From contig JADJXN010000006.1 of assembly GCA_016715815.1 (NCBI GenBank), positions 1 through 64,000 of the forward strand: 64,000 nucleotides of DNA. The letters run 5' to 3'. Positions 35,960 through 44,164 of this stretch are shown here, one piece after another. This stretch comes from Oligoflexia bacterium (lineage in GTDB: Bacteria > Bdellovibrionota > Bdellovibrionia > JABDDW01). Within the stretch, counting starts at the first letter, position 1. Each line of letters opens with the position of its first letter. Both the position numbers and the translations under genes were made by a program. A model generated the notes under the pieces. That model made no database searches, had not been told where the DNA came from, and saw nothing but the letters and a program-made list of their open reading frames with translations.

Positions 35960-36670
35960 ACTTTCAAACGCTCCTTGCATTTTTTCTTGAACCTCTTTTA
36001 ATAAAGCATCAACATCGTCCTCAGTTTTTCCTTTGGTATAAATGGGCTCAAGTACTTCAATATTTATTGTGCCTTTTTTTATAGTTTTAGTTCTTGGGTT
36101 AATTAAAGTATAGATTGGGGAGGCGACTATAGGAACTATAGGCACTTGTGCACCAATAGCTAAGTAAAATGCTCCTTTTTTAAAAGGTAAAAGTTTTTCG
36201 GCTCCATGGTTTCTTGTTCCCTCTGGGAAAATATAAACAGAAACTTTTTTGCTTAATATGTAGTCTTTAACTTTATCAAAACTTTTTACGGCATGACTTC
36301 TGTCATGCCTATCAAGCAAAATATGGCCACACAGGTAAAACAAAAGTCCAAAGATGGGTATATAAATGAGCTCTTTTTTGCCAATGGCTACTGTATTTTT
36401 TGTGTAACTACAGGATTGAATAAAAACATCAAAATTACTTTGGTGGTTACCAAGGTAAACGCAAGGCTGAAACTGTAGCAATCGTTCTTTATTGTGCACA
36501 ACCACGTGAACACCTGTAATTTTCTTACAGCCGTAGGTAAACATGGTGGTCCAGAGCGAGCTGTTGTTGGGGTTTCGCCATCTGAGTAGGCTAACGCTTA
36601 AGGTAGCCATGGAGCAGATAAAAAACCAAATGCCACAAAGAAAAACTTTAAACTTGTACTTAAAGGCCAT
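35939..36670 (-). CDS. plsC: 1-acyl-sn-glycerol-3-phosphate acyltransferase
   Basis: 243 residues. N-terminal membrane segment (FKVFLCGIWFFICSMATLSV), acyltransferase motif NHQSNFDVF (HX4D) and FPEGTRNHG, both diagnostic of the LPLAT/PlsC family. It adds the second acyl chain to lysophosphatidic acid at the inner membrane. It is divergent from the aldolase gene with a 14-bp gap. The C-terminal tail overlaps the PPTase gene on the other strand. Confidence 0.9.
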   Translation of the reverse strand: MAFKYKFKVFLCGIWFFICSMATLSVSLLRWRNPNNSSLWTTMFTYGCKKITGVHVVVHNKERLLQFQPCVYLGNHQSNFDVFIQSCSYTKNTVAIGKKELIYIPIFGLLFYLCGHILLDRHDRSHAVKSFDKVKDYILSKKVSVYIFPEGTRNHGAEKLLPFKKGAFYLAIGAQVPIVPIVASPIYTLINPRTKTIKKGTINIEVLEPIYTKGKTEDDVDALLKEVQEKMQGAFESSRSEIG

Positions 36671-36684
36671 AGTATTTATTTAGT

Positions 36685-37467
36685 ATGAACGTAAAAGAAA
36701 TCAAAGCTGAAATTGCAAAATGCTGTCAAAGAATGTGGCAAAGAGGTTATGTGGCTAACCATGACGGCAATATTAGTTATAAGATTTCACCAAATCTTTA
36801 TATAGCTACACCGACGAGCTTTTCAAAAGCTGATGTTACAGAAGACTCTCTGATACTTATTGATGAAAAAGCCAATGTGGTAGAGGGAAAGTATAAAGTT
36901 TTTAGCGAAATAAGCTGGCATTTTGCAATTTACCAGGCTCGTGCCGATGTGAGCTGTGTGGTGCACGGTCACCCCCCTGTAGCTACGGGTATTGGTTTAA
37001 GTGGTAGTGAGATTGGAACCCCAGCACTTGCTGAAGCAGTTGTGAGTTTAGGAAGAGCGATTAATACATTAAAATTTTTCTCCCCCCTTGAGTTAACGCA
37101 CAAACATGATGATCTAAATTTTAACTCTGCAATTAATTTAGAATTTAAAAATGAAGTGACTCGGGTTTTGACAGATTGTGATTCTTTTTTAGCATCAGGT
37201 AATGGTGTGTGGACTGTGGGGCAAGAGGTAACACAAACCTATTTGCGCTTAGAACTTGTTGAGCAAATTGCACAAGCTAGTTTACACGCTAAAGCCTTTG
37301 GTGGGGTTAAAGCTTTAAGTTCTGAGCTTGTGGAGGCACTTTTAAAAAAACGTCCCAAGACTCTTGTTAAGAGTGTTAATGCCATTGAAGATGGTAGCGG
37401 TGATTACTTAGCTGTTAGAAAAATTGTAGAATCAGAAGTGGCAAAGATTATTCAGGGCTTAAAGTAA
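36685..37467 (+). CDS. class II aldolase/adducin family protein
   Basis: 260 residues. The N-terminal NHDGNISYKI and zinc-site VVHGHPPVAT match class II aldolases such as L-fuculose-phosphate and ribulose-phosphate aldolases/epimerases. ASGNGVWTVG fits the region of the third zinc His in this fold, though here it is Asn rather than His. The last 50 residues are an extra helical tail. Substrate cannot be read from sequence. One base separates it from the GNAT gene. Confidence 0.82.
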   Translation: MNVKEIKAEIAKCCQRMWQRGYVANHDGNISYKISPNLYIATPTSFSKADVTEDSLILIDEKANVVEGKYKVFSEISWHFAIYQARADVSCVVHGHPPVATGIGLSGSEIGTPALAEAVVSLGRAINTLKFFSPLELTHKHDDLNFNSAINLEFKNEVTRVLTDCDSFLASGNGVWTVGQEVTQTYLRLELVEQIAQASLHAKAFGGVKALSSELVEALLKKRPKTLVKSVNAIEDGSGDYLAVRKIVESEVAKIIQGLK

Positions 37468-37468
37468 T

Positions 37469-37984
37469 ATGAATCTAATTTTAAGGCAACTTAATGAGAA
37501 TGATGAGCAAGCCTTTCTTGAGGGTGCAAAAGAGTGGGGTGGTGAAAGTCCCCATTGGTATAGTTTTATTTGGAAAGAGGGAATGGCTTTTAAGGATATG
37601 CTTGAAATTCTTCATAAAGAAAATGAAGGTATTGATCTTGCCCCAGATAGAGTCCCCCATACAATGCTCTATGGGTTTTTAGATAGTAAAATTGTTGGTC
37701 GAGTTAGCGTACGTCATGAATTAAACGATTATCTTAGAAAACGTGGGGGGCATATTGGCTATTCCGTAGCTAAAAGATTCAGAAATAAAGGTTACGCCAC
37801 CGAGATGGTCCGACAAGCAATTGAATTTTGCAAAAATAGAGGTATGAAATCCATTATGATTACTTGTGCTGATAATAATATTCCTTCCTGGAAAATTATT
37901 GAGCGCTTTGGTGGAACTCTACAAGATCAAGTTTGGGATGAAGAGGAAAGCGAAATGCTTCGCCGCTATTGGATTACAATTTGA
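37469..37984 (+). CDS. GNAT family acetyltransferase
   Basis: 171 residues. The acetyl-CoA binding block is visible as IGYSVAKRFRNKGYATEMVR, with ITCADNNIPSWKIIERFGG typical of motif B. Such proteins acetylate a primary amine on a protein, amino acid, antibiotic or polyamine. Substrate unknown. Likely co-transcribed with the class II aldolase gene. Confidence 0.88.
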   Translation: MNLILRQLNENDEQAFLEGAKEWGGESPHWYSFIWKEGMAFKDMLEILHKENEGIDLAPDRVPHTMLYGFLDSKIVGRVSVRHELNDYLRKRGGHIGYSVAKRFRNKGYATEMVRQAIEFCKNRGMKSIMITCADNNIPSWKIIERFGGTLQDQVWDEEESEMLRRYWITI

Positions 37985-38321
37985 ACAATTTGACTTTAAT
38001 TTTTTAAAAGTTATTTTTTTGATTTTTCCATTGACACCTTTTTCGTCTCTATTGGTGGCCTTTGGTTGGGTGAACTTGGTTTGATTTGAAAAATTAAAAT
38101 CTTTGATAGGCTTCGCCTTCTTGGCGAAGGCATTATGACGTTTAATTTCAAATTTAAATTCACGTCGCCGCCTCTTAAAAATTTCTCTCAAAAACCCATG
38201 TTATAAAGGTTTTAAATCTCACTTTTGTGAGTGTGATTTAGAAATAATTAAAACCTATCTGATGTAGTTTAAAAGTAGGTTTTTAAATGCAAATATATAT
38301 TCCTAGTTAAATGGGGGTTTT
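37985..38321. other. 337-bp intergenic region with two hairpins
   Basis: It holds a 7-bp stem CTTCGCC/GGCGAAG with a 5-nt loop (38111-38129) and a larger nested hairpin at 38207-38256 just before the HNH gene. No ORF with coding character is seen. The first hairpin lacks a U-run on the plus strand, so it is a poor terminator. Confidence 0.5.
38207..38256 (+). other. nested hairpin upstream of the HNH gene
   Basis: AGGTTTTAA (38207-38215) pairs perfectly with TTAAAACCT (38248-38256). Inside, CTCAC and GTGAG pair around TTTT. The structure ends 65 bp before the HNH start. It could be a leader RNA structure or the edge of a mobile unit; AAACCTA and TAGGTTT recur just downstream (38251-38257, 38276-38282). 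Confidence 0.45.
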
Positions 38322-39302
38322 ATGAAAGACCAAGACCTACTAAACCAAATTAAGCTTGCTGTTCAAAATGAGCGAGAAGCAACAACTAAGGTTTTAAATT
38401 TATTAATGCAAATTGAAAAAAGAAAGCTCTTTGCCTTAAGAGGTTATGACAGCCTTTTTAGCTTTGTAGTTGGTTATTTGGGTTATTCTGAGCCAGCGGC
38501 TCACAGACGCATCGCTGCTATGCGTGCTCTTAAAGAATTCCCAAAGCTTGAAGCAAAGATTACTTCAGGAAGTTTAAGCTTAACAAACCTTGCTCAGGTG
38601 CAAGTGGCCATTAGGCAAGAGGCAAAAGCTACTGGAGTAAAAGTAGCCTCAGCTTTAAAGCTTGAGTTATTTGAGGCGGTTGAGAATAAATCCACAAGGG
38701 AGTGTGAGAAGATACTGCGCACTCAAATGCCAGAGGCAGTGCCTAATGAGAAAAGAAGAGAGTTAACAGAAAGTTTAACTGAGCTCAAATTTGTTTTAGA
38801 TGAGGCGACTATTAAAAACCTACAAAAGCTAAAAGAGCTTTGGAGCCACAAAAACCCAGGAATGAGTGATGCTGAGCTTGTTAAAGCGATGGCTGAGTTT
38901 TGTTTAGCTAAAGTAGATCCAGAAAAGAAAACAAAGGAGAAGTTGGAATTAAGTAAAGTGGAAAATAGGCAAGAGATTAGTGAAGCCAGTAAAACAGCAC
39001 CAAAAACTACGGCGCCGGAAGTGACTCCGACAGCACATGTGAATTTAACAGCAAAACACAAGGCAAACCCAGCAGTGTCTCGTCACATTCCAGTTCAAAC
39101 ACGCAAGTATGTATGGCATCGAGATAAAGGTGCTTGCCAATACCAAGACCCCATCACAAAAAAACTTTGTCTCTCAAAGAGATATATTGAAATAGACCAC
39201 GTTCAGCCTTGGGCCCTTGGCGGAAGCCATGACCCCACAAACCTAAGACTCTTATGCAATACACATAATATGTTGATGGCTGAGAAGGCTTTTGGAAAGT
39301 GA
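38322..39302 (+). CDS. HNH endonuclease domain protein (DUF222-like)
   Basis: 326 residues. The N-terminal 130 residues are helical (LFALRGYDSLFSFVVGYLGY, then AAHRRIAAMRAL), resembling the DUF222-type domain found before HNH nucleases. A Lys/Glu/Thr-rich linker (about 205-255) leads to the C-terminal HNH domain YVWHRDKGACQY ... YIEIDHVQPWALGG ... NLRLLCNTHN, with the catalytic His in IDHV. Related genes are often multicopy in Bdellovibrio-type genomes. The role is unknown; mobility or DNA damage control are possible. Flanking non-coding DNA is longer than elsewhere. Confidence 0.85.
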   Translation: MKDQDLLNQIKLAVQNEREATTKVLNLLMQIEKRKLFALRGYDSLFSFVVGYLGYSEPAAHRRIAAMRALKEFPKLEAKITSGSLSLTNLAQVQVAIRQEAKATGVKVASALKLELFEAVENKSTRECEKILRTQMPEAVPNEKRRELTESLTELKFVLDEATIKNLQKLKELWSHKNPGMSDAELVKAMAEFCLAKVDPEKKTKEKLELSKVENRQEISEASKTAPKTTAPEVTPTAHVNLTAKHKANPAVSRHIPVQTRKYVWHRDKGACQYQDPITKKLCLSKRYIEIDHVQPWALGGSHDPTNLRLLCNTHNMLMAEKAFGK

Positions 39303-39457
39303 AAAGTCTCAGTTAATATACCAAAGTAAGTATTAAGTTGCTGATCAAAAAGCCAGTGCCTTTTAATTGGATTTGAGGATTAAAATGATTAGTTTAGTCT
39401 ACCAATCTAATTCTGGCCTTTTGTAAAGTAGTTCTATGGCCGACAAAGAATAAAGGT

Positions 39458-39472
39458 AGTCCTAGGAGGACT
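39458..39472 (+). promoter_or_regulatory. ribosome binding site held in a hairpin
   Basis: AGTCCT-AGG-AGGACT is a perfect 6-bp inverted repeat that contains the Shine-Dalgarno sequence AGGAGG (39464-39469), six bases before the ATG at 39476. If it folds, translation would be masked. A 3-nt loop is at the limit of stability. Confidence 0.4.
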
Positions 39473-39475
39473 TTT

Positions 39476-40144
39476 ATGAAATCATTATTGTCAGTTTTTA
39501 GTCTAATAATCATTTATTCACATACTTTAAATGCAGATTCTGATCTAGATTTTAATAAATCCTGGAAATGCTTGGCTCAACTTACTCCCATATCCGGGGG
39601 GGTAGGAAGCGTTGGGCGCCCCTTCTTGGCTGGTGAGATTGTTCACCCCGCAAAAGTTGCTGGAAAAAAGGGTATGTATCTTTATAAAAAAGATAAAATT
39701 GTTTTTTGTAAGTTCCCTAAAGATTCATTTTCGGATAAAGAATTTAAGGTTTTCAGATTTAAACATTACACTCAATCCACCGTAAACTATATAAATTTTA
39801 AAGAGTTGTTGAGGGATCCCAGCTTTTTCGCCATCGGTTCTTCTCAATCTTTAGGCGAGGGTGAGACTGAAAATGATTTTCCATTAATAAGTTGCTCAGA
39901 AGAGTACAATAGCAGTTCTATTGCATTTTTTAATAAAAACATACTTTACCCTGCAATCAAGAAGGCAAAAAAAACTTTTGATAATAATAAGAGGCCACAG
40001 GCTTGGGAACAATCAGATAACTTTATTGAAGCCCTAAATACATGCAAAAAAGTAGAGGGGTTAAGAAAGGTTTCTGAAGATGAATTAAAAAAATTTGAAT
40101 CTCCAAGACCTGTCTTACACCAGACCACAACTCGAAAACAGTAA
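39476..40144 (+). CDS. exported protein of unknown function
   Basis: 222 residues. Signal peptide MKSLLSVFSLIIIYSHTLNA with a strong AGGAGG before the ATG. The mature part has four spaced cysteines (SWKCLAQ, VFCKFP, ISCSEE, NTCKKV), which could form two disulfides in the periplasm, and a basic Thr/Arg-rich tail. No family recognised. It stands alone next to the HNH gene and may be lineage-specific. Confidence 0.7.
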   Translation: MKSLLSVFSLIIIYSHTLNADSDLDFNKSWKCLAQLTPISGGVGSVGRPFLAGEIVHPAKVAGKKGMYLYKKDKIVFCKFPKDSFSDKEFKVFRFKHYTQSTVNYINFKELLRDPSFFAIGSSQSLGEGETENDFPLISCSEEYNSSSIAFFNKNILYPAIKKAKKTFDNNKRPQAWEQSDNFIEALNTCKKVEGLRKVSEDELKKFESPRPVLHQTTTRKQ

Positions 40145-40227
40145 TTGTATAGCTGACACTAATCTTATTAACAAAGCTTGATTATGAATGCGCAGACTTA
40201 TAGTAACCACAGTTTTTTGCAACTCAA

Positions 40228-41007
40228 CTAAACAAACGAATTATTAAGAAGCTCTCCCACACCGCCAGCGCCGGGGACGATGTAGTGGGTGTCGTCAAGG
40301 CCGCGCTCTTTGCTCCAGTTTTGACCAAGCGAGGATTTTAATACTTCAGGAGATGAAAGTCCTCTATCTACACGCAAAGTGTAAATCACTAAGTCTGGGT
40401 GAGCCGTCAAAGCTTTTTTCAAATACTCCGGTGTTACAATAAGGTGTATGGCAATAAATTTTTTTGCTTTCCCGCCAACATCTTTTTTGTAGTGGTCCAG
40501 TGCTGAAACAATAGTTCCGCCAGTAGCCCCCATTGGGTCTGGGAAAATAACGATGGCGTTTTCAACATCTCCACCAATTTTAGAGCCAGTAAAGCTTGTG
40601 CCAATTACTTGGTTATTTTCATTTGTTTTTCTTGCTGCAGTAATGTGGTCTTGTCTGACAAGATCAGGGTTTAAAACATAATTCATAAATGTATAGCAAA
40701 CATGACTTGGTAATGTGCCTGCTCTTGCCAAATTAACGGAAACTGCTCTTTGATTTTTATCAAGTACCACAGTTTCAAGCATCACATTAGGGTACTTTTG
40801 GCTCATTCTTGTGGCAACACTGATAGATTCATTTTTAAATTCTTGATCTAAAACCGTTTCAATTAACGAGGAATAAAGTCTTGTAACAAGCTCATTTATT
40901 TGTGGCTGTTTTGTCTCTGATAAGCAAAGTGTAGTTAAAACAGTATTAAGGCACTTATCATTTAAAACATGAACTTGTTTGCCGTAATAGTGTTTTAACT
41001 CAGTCAT
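40228..41007 (-). CDS. upp: uracil phosphoribosyltransferase-like protein
   Basis: 259 residues. The PRPP/uracil-binding loop FPDPMGATGGTIVSAL, the earlier SVNLARAGTLPS, and a C-terminal VPGAGGVGELL close to the uracil-binding end of UPRT support the call. UPRT makes UMP from uracil and PRPP in pyrimidine salvage. It is about 50 residues longer than E. coli Upp, mainly at the N-terminus. The start codon overlaps the thymidine kinase stop by one base, so two salvage enzymes are coupled. Confidence 0.82.
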   Translation of the reverse strand: MTELKHYYGKQVHVLNDKCLNTVLTTLCLSETKQPQINELVTRLYSSLIETVLDQEFKNESISVATRMSQKYPNVMLETVVLDKNQRAVSVNLARAGTLPSHVCYTFMNYVLNPDLVRQDHITAARKTNENNQVIGTSFTGSKIGGDVENAIVIFPDPMGATGGTIVSALDHYKKDVGGKAKKFIAIHLIVTPEYLKKALTAHPDLVIYTLRVDRGLSSPEVLKSSLGQNWSKERGLDDTHYIVPGAGGVGELLNNSFV

Positions 41008-41636
41008 TAAGCTTGCGCCTCAAGAGATTTTTTCTTAGCAGGTTTTACACAAGCTTTTGTCTCACCCAATCTTGGATCAAAACATCCTCTGCAGCGGGCC
41101 TCATAAACATTAGCTGCACCTACAACTACTTGCGCGGTAGATGCAGTTAAACGTTGAGTTCGAGAAGCAACTCCTCCACAAACTGCACAAATGGCATTGC
41201 ATTTTAAAACACTTTCAGCTACTGCCATCAGTTGTGGCATTGGCTCAAAGGGAAGGCCGCGCCAATCTGTATCAAGTCCTGCAATAATAACTCTAACACC
41301 ACGGTTAGCTAGTTTTTGGCAAACATCAATGAGAGAGGAATCAAAAAATTGGCCTTCATCAACACCGACAACACGGGTGTTGTCATGTAAATGTTTAAAA
41401 ATATCACTGGCCTTTTCAATTACTTTTGAATGAGTTCTCTGGTCTGAGTGAGAAGCCACTTCTTCGGCACTGTAGCGATTATCAATTTTAGGCTTAAAAA
41501 CCTGAACACGTTGTTTTGCAATTTCCGCACGTCTGATGCGGCGAATTAGCTCTTCTGTTTTACCACTGAACATACTTCCTACAACAACTTCAATCCATCC
41601 CGCGCCTTTGCCAGGTGTCGGTAAAAAGTCTCTCAT
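41007..41636 (-). CDS. tdk: thymidine kinase (type II)
   Basis: 209 residues. P-loop GSMFSGKT (20-27), VVGVDEGQFFD, the lasso GLDTDWRGLPFEPM and a zinc site from CAVC and CRGC identify the TK1-like enzyme that phosphorylates thymidine to dTMP. Length is normal, with a short basic tail. Together with upp it forms a nucleotide-salvage pair, useful to a cell taking up nucleosides from outside. Confidence 0.95.
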   Translation of the reverse strand: MRDFLPTPGKGAGWIEVVVGSMFSGKTEELIRRIRRAEIAKQRVQVFKPKIDNRYSAEEVASHSDQRTHSKVIEKASDIFKHLHDNTRVVGVDEGQFFDSSLIDVCQKLANRGVRVIIAGLDTDWRGLPFEPMPQLMAVAESVLKCNAICAVCGGVASRTQRLTASTAQVVVGAANVYEARCRGCFDPRLGETKACVKPAKKKSLEAQA

Positions 41637-41694
41637 TTTTCCCCCTAAAATATGATTAAAGTGATCTCAATCTATTTTAGGCAGATTTAATTGT

Positions 41695-41710
41695 AAAAAA
41701 AAAAAAAAAA
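41695..41710. repeat. 16-base poly-A tract between divergent genes
   Basis: Sixteen consecutive A residues lie between the divergent tdk and 41758 genes, far longer than other runs in the window. It could stiffen or bend the shared promoter DNA, or vary in length and so change promoter spacing. Confidence 0.7.
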
Positions 41711-41757
41711 GATTCTTTTAAGTTTGACAAAGCTTGTTATTAATATATTTTCGGGCC

Positions 41758-42153
41758 ATGAATTTTTTGGTTTTATTTTTTATTTTATTTTCTTCAAACG
41801 CCGCCATGGTAAAGCCTTTTGGGATAGCTTACGTTAATGAAAACTGCAAAACTGACATTGAAAAGTCATTTTTAAGTTGGCAATTTCCCATTGCGACAAG
41901 AAGTTTTGATACCACCACAAATGTGGAAACTATTAAAGATTTAAGCATTAGTTATAACCAAACTAAAATTACCATAATAGGGCATACAAGTCGGCGCGCA
42001 GTTTTATATGTTGAGTTTGATGGCACAAAGGAATTGTTTTTAGATCTTCATGAAAAAAATAAGGTTTTTGTTCTAAGCCCATCGCAAAACTGCCTTGACG
42101 GCCAGGGTTATAAGGTAGAAAATTATTCTATCATAAACCCATGGCACCAATAG
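41758..42153 (+). CDS. small exported protein of unknown function
   Basis: 131 residues from the ATG at 41758, where MNFLVLFFILFSSNAA forms a signal peptide; the open frame upstream starts at a TTG. The mature part (about 115 residues) is strand-rich with two cysteines (NENCKTD, SQNCLDG), possibly disulfide-linked. It overlaps the next gene by 13 bp. No family recognised. Confidence 0.65.
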   Translation: MNFLVLFFILFSSNAAMVKPFGIAYVNENCKTDIEKSFLSWQFPIATRSFDTTTNVETIKDLSISYNQTKITIIGHTSRRAVLYVEFDGTKELFLDLHEKNKVFVLSPSQNCLDGQGYKVENYSIINPWHQ

Positions 42154-43010
42154 TGATCAAGCTTTTTTTAACCGTAGTTGCATTTGGCTTTGCCCAAAAT
42201 GTTGATGACACTTTGGGGCGCAAAGTGGAGTCTTGTAGAAAAGTTAAATCAAATAAAATAGTGTGGGTTTTTAAACAGTGGCATTTATTGCCATCGGATA
42301 ATACCAAAGAGTTTCCAGATAAAGTTTACCCTCAGAGAGAAAACCTAACTTCCATTTATAAGCAGCTTAATAAATGGGTGAGTGAAGAGGTAGTAAAAAC
42401 CGTATTTGCAGAGGGCTGCACGGGGGAGATGACCTTACTTTTTGATACAAAGTTTAATGGTTGGAGCATGTCAGATCTTCAAGCCAAATCTGAGAGTGAA
42501 AATTACCAAAAAATTATTGGCCATGTACCTATGATGATTGAGGCCAAATATGGCGACAAAGTTAAAACTGTTTGTGGGGATGATGAAGGGCTAATAAAAG
42601 ATCAGAACCTTTTATTTTCAGACTTGCGCGCAGCTATTGGTTTTTTAACAAGGCTTGAAAAGTTTGAAAAGTACCCAGAAAAGCAAAAGCCCTATCTTGA
42701 AGCCATTCAAAAGGCCTATGGTTTAAACAGAAAACTTAAAGGGGAGAGTGCGCGGGATTTTTTAAAATCAGAAATTAAAAAGCTTATTTCAAAAATTGAA
42801 AAAGGTATTGTGCAAAGAAATAAATCCTTTATGAAAGCTGTATTAAATACCTCTTTTGATAATGCTGTAATGGTTATTGGCGGCATTCATGCTAAGGATA
42901 TAAAAAACCAGTTACAGAAAAATAAAATTAATTGCACTGTGGTGGAGTTTAAAGGTTATGACTACGAAGAAGAAGAGCTTTTAAGAAAAATACACACCTA
43001 TTTTAAGTAA
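42141..43010 (+). CDS. exported TraB/TIKI-like protein (tentative)
   Basis: 289 residues with a short hydrophobic leader (MAPIVIKLFLTVVAFGFA). Motif order resembles the TraB/TIKI/ChaN group: an early KQWHLLP, then VFAEGCTGEM, an RNKSFMKAVL segment and VMVIGGIHAKDIKNQL. In that group paired His and Glu residues bind metal, and some members are peptidases. The match is by motif shape only. It overlaps the upstream small exported gene, so the two probably act together. Confidence 0.5.
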   Translation: MAPIVIKLFLTVVAFGFAQNVDDTLGRKVESCRKVKSNKIVWVFKQWHLLPSDNTKEFPDKVYPQRENLTSIYKQLNKWVSEEVVKTVFAEGCTGEMTLLFDTKFNGWSMSDLQAKSESENYQKIIGHVPMMIEAKYGDKVKTVCGDDEGLIKDQNLLFSDLRAAIGFLTRLEKFEKYPEKQKPYLEAIQKAYGLNRKLKGESARDFLKSEIKKLISKIEKGIVQRNKSFMKAVLNTSFDNAVMVIGGIHAKDIKNQLQKNKINCTVVEFKGYDYEEEELLRKIHTYFK

Positions 43011-43015
43011 AAAAC

Positions 43016-44017
43016 TTAAGGCACAAAAAAGACTACAAATTCTTGTTCAAATTTTTGAAATTCAGGGTCCAAAAATACTCTTAAAATATTCCCTCTATAA
43101 AGCATATCTTCATTCTCATAAAGCTGTTTGCGGTTGAGTAAGCCTGAAATAGCTGTAACAGAACCGGCTTGGATAGATATGTTTTCTTGAATGTCAGCTA
43201 CGCTAATTCTTAGCTCCCCAGTATTTGTTACCTCTGGCAGAGACCTTCTAATATTTATTTTGTAATCTCCTTGTTGCTCTGAAATCCGAATGGGTGTGAC
43301 ATCAATAACAAAGCCAATGTAACCCTTTGTTTTTGGCTCCTGTGTTCCTTGAGAAAATGATGTTGGTTGATTGGGTGTGAGTGTATGGGTTTCGCTTCCC
43401 ATAGCTTGAGATGATTGCTCCTTAATAATTTCATTATAAAGTGCTTTTGTAATTGAATTTGAAGAAAGTGCACCCATAACAAGTCGTGCTTTATCTACAG
43501 CACTTCTGCCAAGTAAATAAAATCTAACAGACATTTGATTGCTAATTTTATCAGCTGCTTCTGTTAAAGTTGTAGTAGTCACTGCAGTAGGCTCAGGTGT
43601 TGGCGTGGCTTCAGCTAGATTTTCTGCCTTTAAACTATCACTTGGTTTTGTTTTGGCTGCTGAAAGCTTAAGTGGCTTTGTGTTAATAGGATTTTCTTTT
43701 CTTGTTAAATTTAAAAGCTCCGTTGGGGTTGGCTTTTGTTGTGGCGCACTTTGAGGCTGCTGAGGGACAATCTCGCCTCGTTCATATTCTTCAAAAGCGT
43801 TTATTGAATTTTCATTAAACTTTTGAGTAATACCTGAAACAGTGCCTGAAAATTTTGAAATAATAAAACCACCTATAGCAAGGGCCAGCCCTAAAAAGAT
43901 AATAACAAGGGGTTGGGGGCCGCTGCCAGCACCTTTGTAAGTATCCATATTTACTCCGCATTTTGCGCAGTAAACATCTTCAGGTTGTTCAAAACCGCAC
44001 TTAGGACAAAGAATCAT
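43016..44017 (-). CDS. zinc-ribbon, single-TM protein with secretin-like C-terminal domain
   Basis: 333 residues. An N-terminal zinc ribbon (CPKC ... CAKC, Cys4/7/17/20) is followed by one membrane segment (about 37-55). A long Pro/Thr/Lys-rich linker follows (about 75-155). The end (about 235-333: GFVIDVTPIRISEQQGDYKI, then VTAISGLLNRK, then EFVVFFVP) reads like the core strands of a secretin domain. The ribbon would be cytoplasmic and the rest periplasmic. Function unknown. Convergent with the gene ending at 43010. Confidence 0.65.
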   Translation of the reverse strand: MILCPKCGFEQPEDVYCAKCGVNMDTYKGAGSGPQPLVIIFLGLALAIGGFIISKFSGTVSGITQKFNENSINAFEEYERGEIVPQQPQSAPQQKPTPTELLNLTRKENPINTKPLKLSAAKTKPSDSLKAENLAEATPTPEPTAVTTTTLTEAADKISNQMSVRFYLLGRSAVDKARLVMGALSSNSITKALYNEIIKEQSSQAMGSETHTLTPNQPTSFSQGTQEPKTKGYIGFVIDVTPIRISEQQGDYKINIRRSLPEVTNTGELRISVADIQENISIQAGSVTAISGLLNRKQLYENEDMLYRGNILRVFLDPEFQKFEQEFVVFFVP

Positions 44018-44069
44018 AACCTTAATCTTAACATGTCAAAAAAAAAGTACTAGGGCCTGAAATTCCTTA

Positions 44070-44075
44070 TTGACA
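44070..44075 (+). promoter_or_regulatory. candidate -35 box of the mraZ/dcw promoter
   Basis: TTGACA matches the sigma70 consensus exactly. A -10 box is not clear (TATCTA at 44090-44095 would need a 14-bp gap; CTAGAG at 44093 gives 17). The start of transcription would fall within the GTGG repeats that follow. Confidence 0.4.
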
Positions 44076-44097
44076 ATGCGATGAGTCAATATCTAGA

Positions 44098-44131
44098 GTG
44101 GAAGTAAGTGGAGCAAAGTGGCGGGAAGTGG
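44098..44131 (+). promoter_or_regulatory. MraZ operator: four GTGG boxes at 10-bp period
   Basis: GTGG occurs at 44098, 44108, 44118 and 44128, each exactly 10 bp apart. E. coli MraZ binds TGGGN direct repeats with 5-nt spacers, also a 10-bp period, near the start of the dcw transcript. Position about 80 bp upstream of mraZ and overlap with the likely promoter fit autorepression of the cluster. Confidence 0.75.
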
Positions 44132-44161
44132 TACTGTCAGGCAACATGCGCTTTGCTCCAC
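44108..44161 (+). other. 11-bp inverted repeat spanning the mraZ leader
   Basis: GTGGAGCAAAG (44108-44118) is the perfect complement of CTTTGCTCCAC (44151-44161). The left arm includes two MraZ boxes, so the right arm presents the same boxes in reverse. It could be an RNA hairpin or a second, inverted MraZ contact. Confidence 0.55.
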
Positions 44162-44164
44162 TGC

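Noticed and set aside
42501..42525. Third copy of the palindromic element arm (AATTACCAAAAA)
   Set aside because: A 12-base chance match inside a coding region, with no partner arm.
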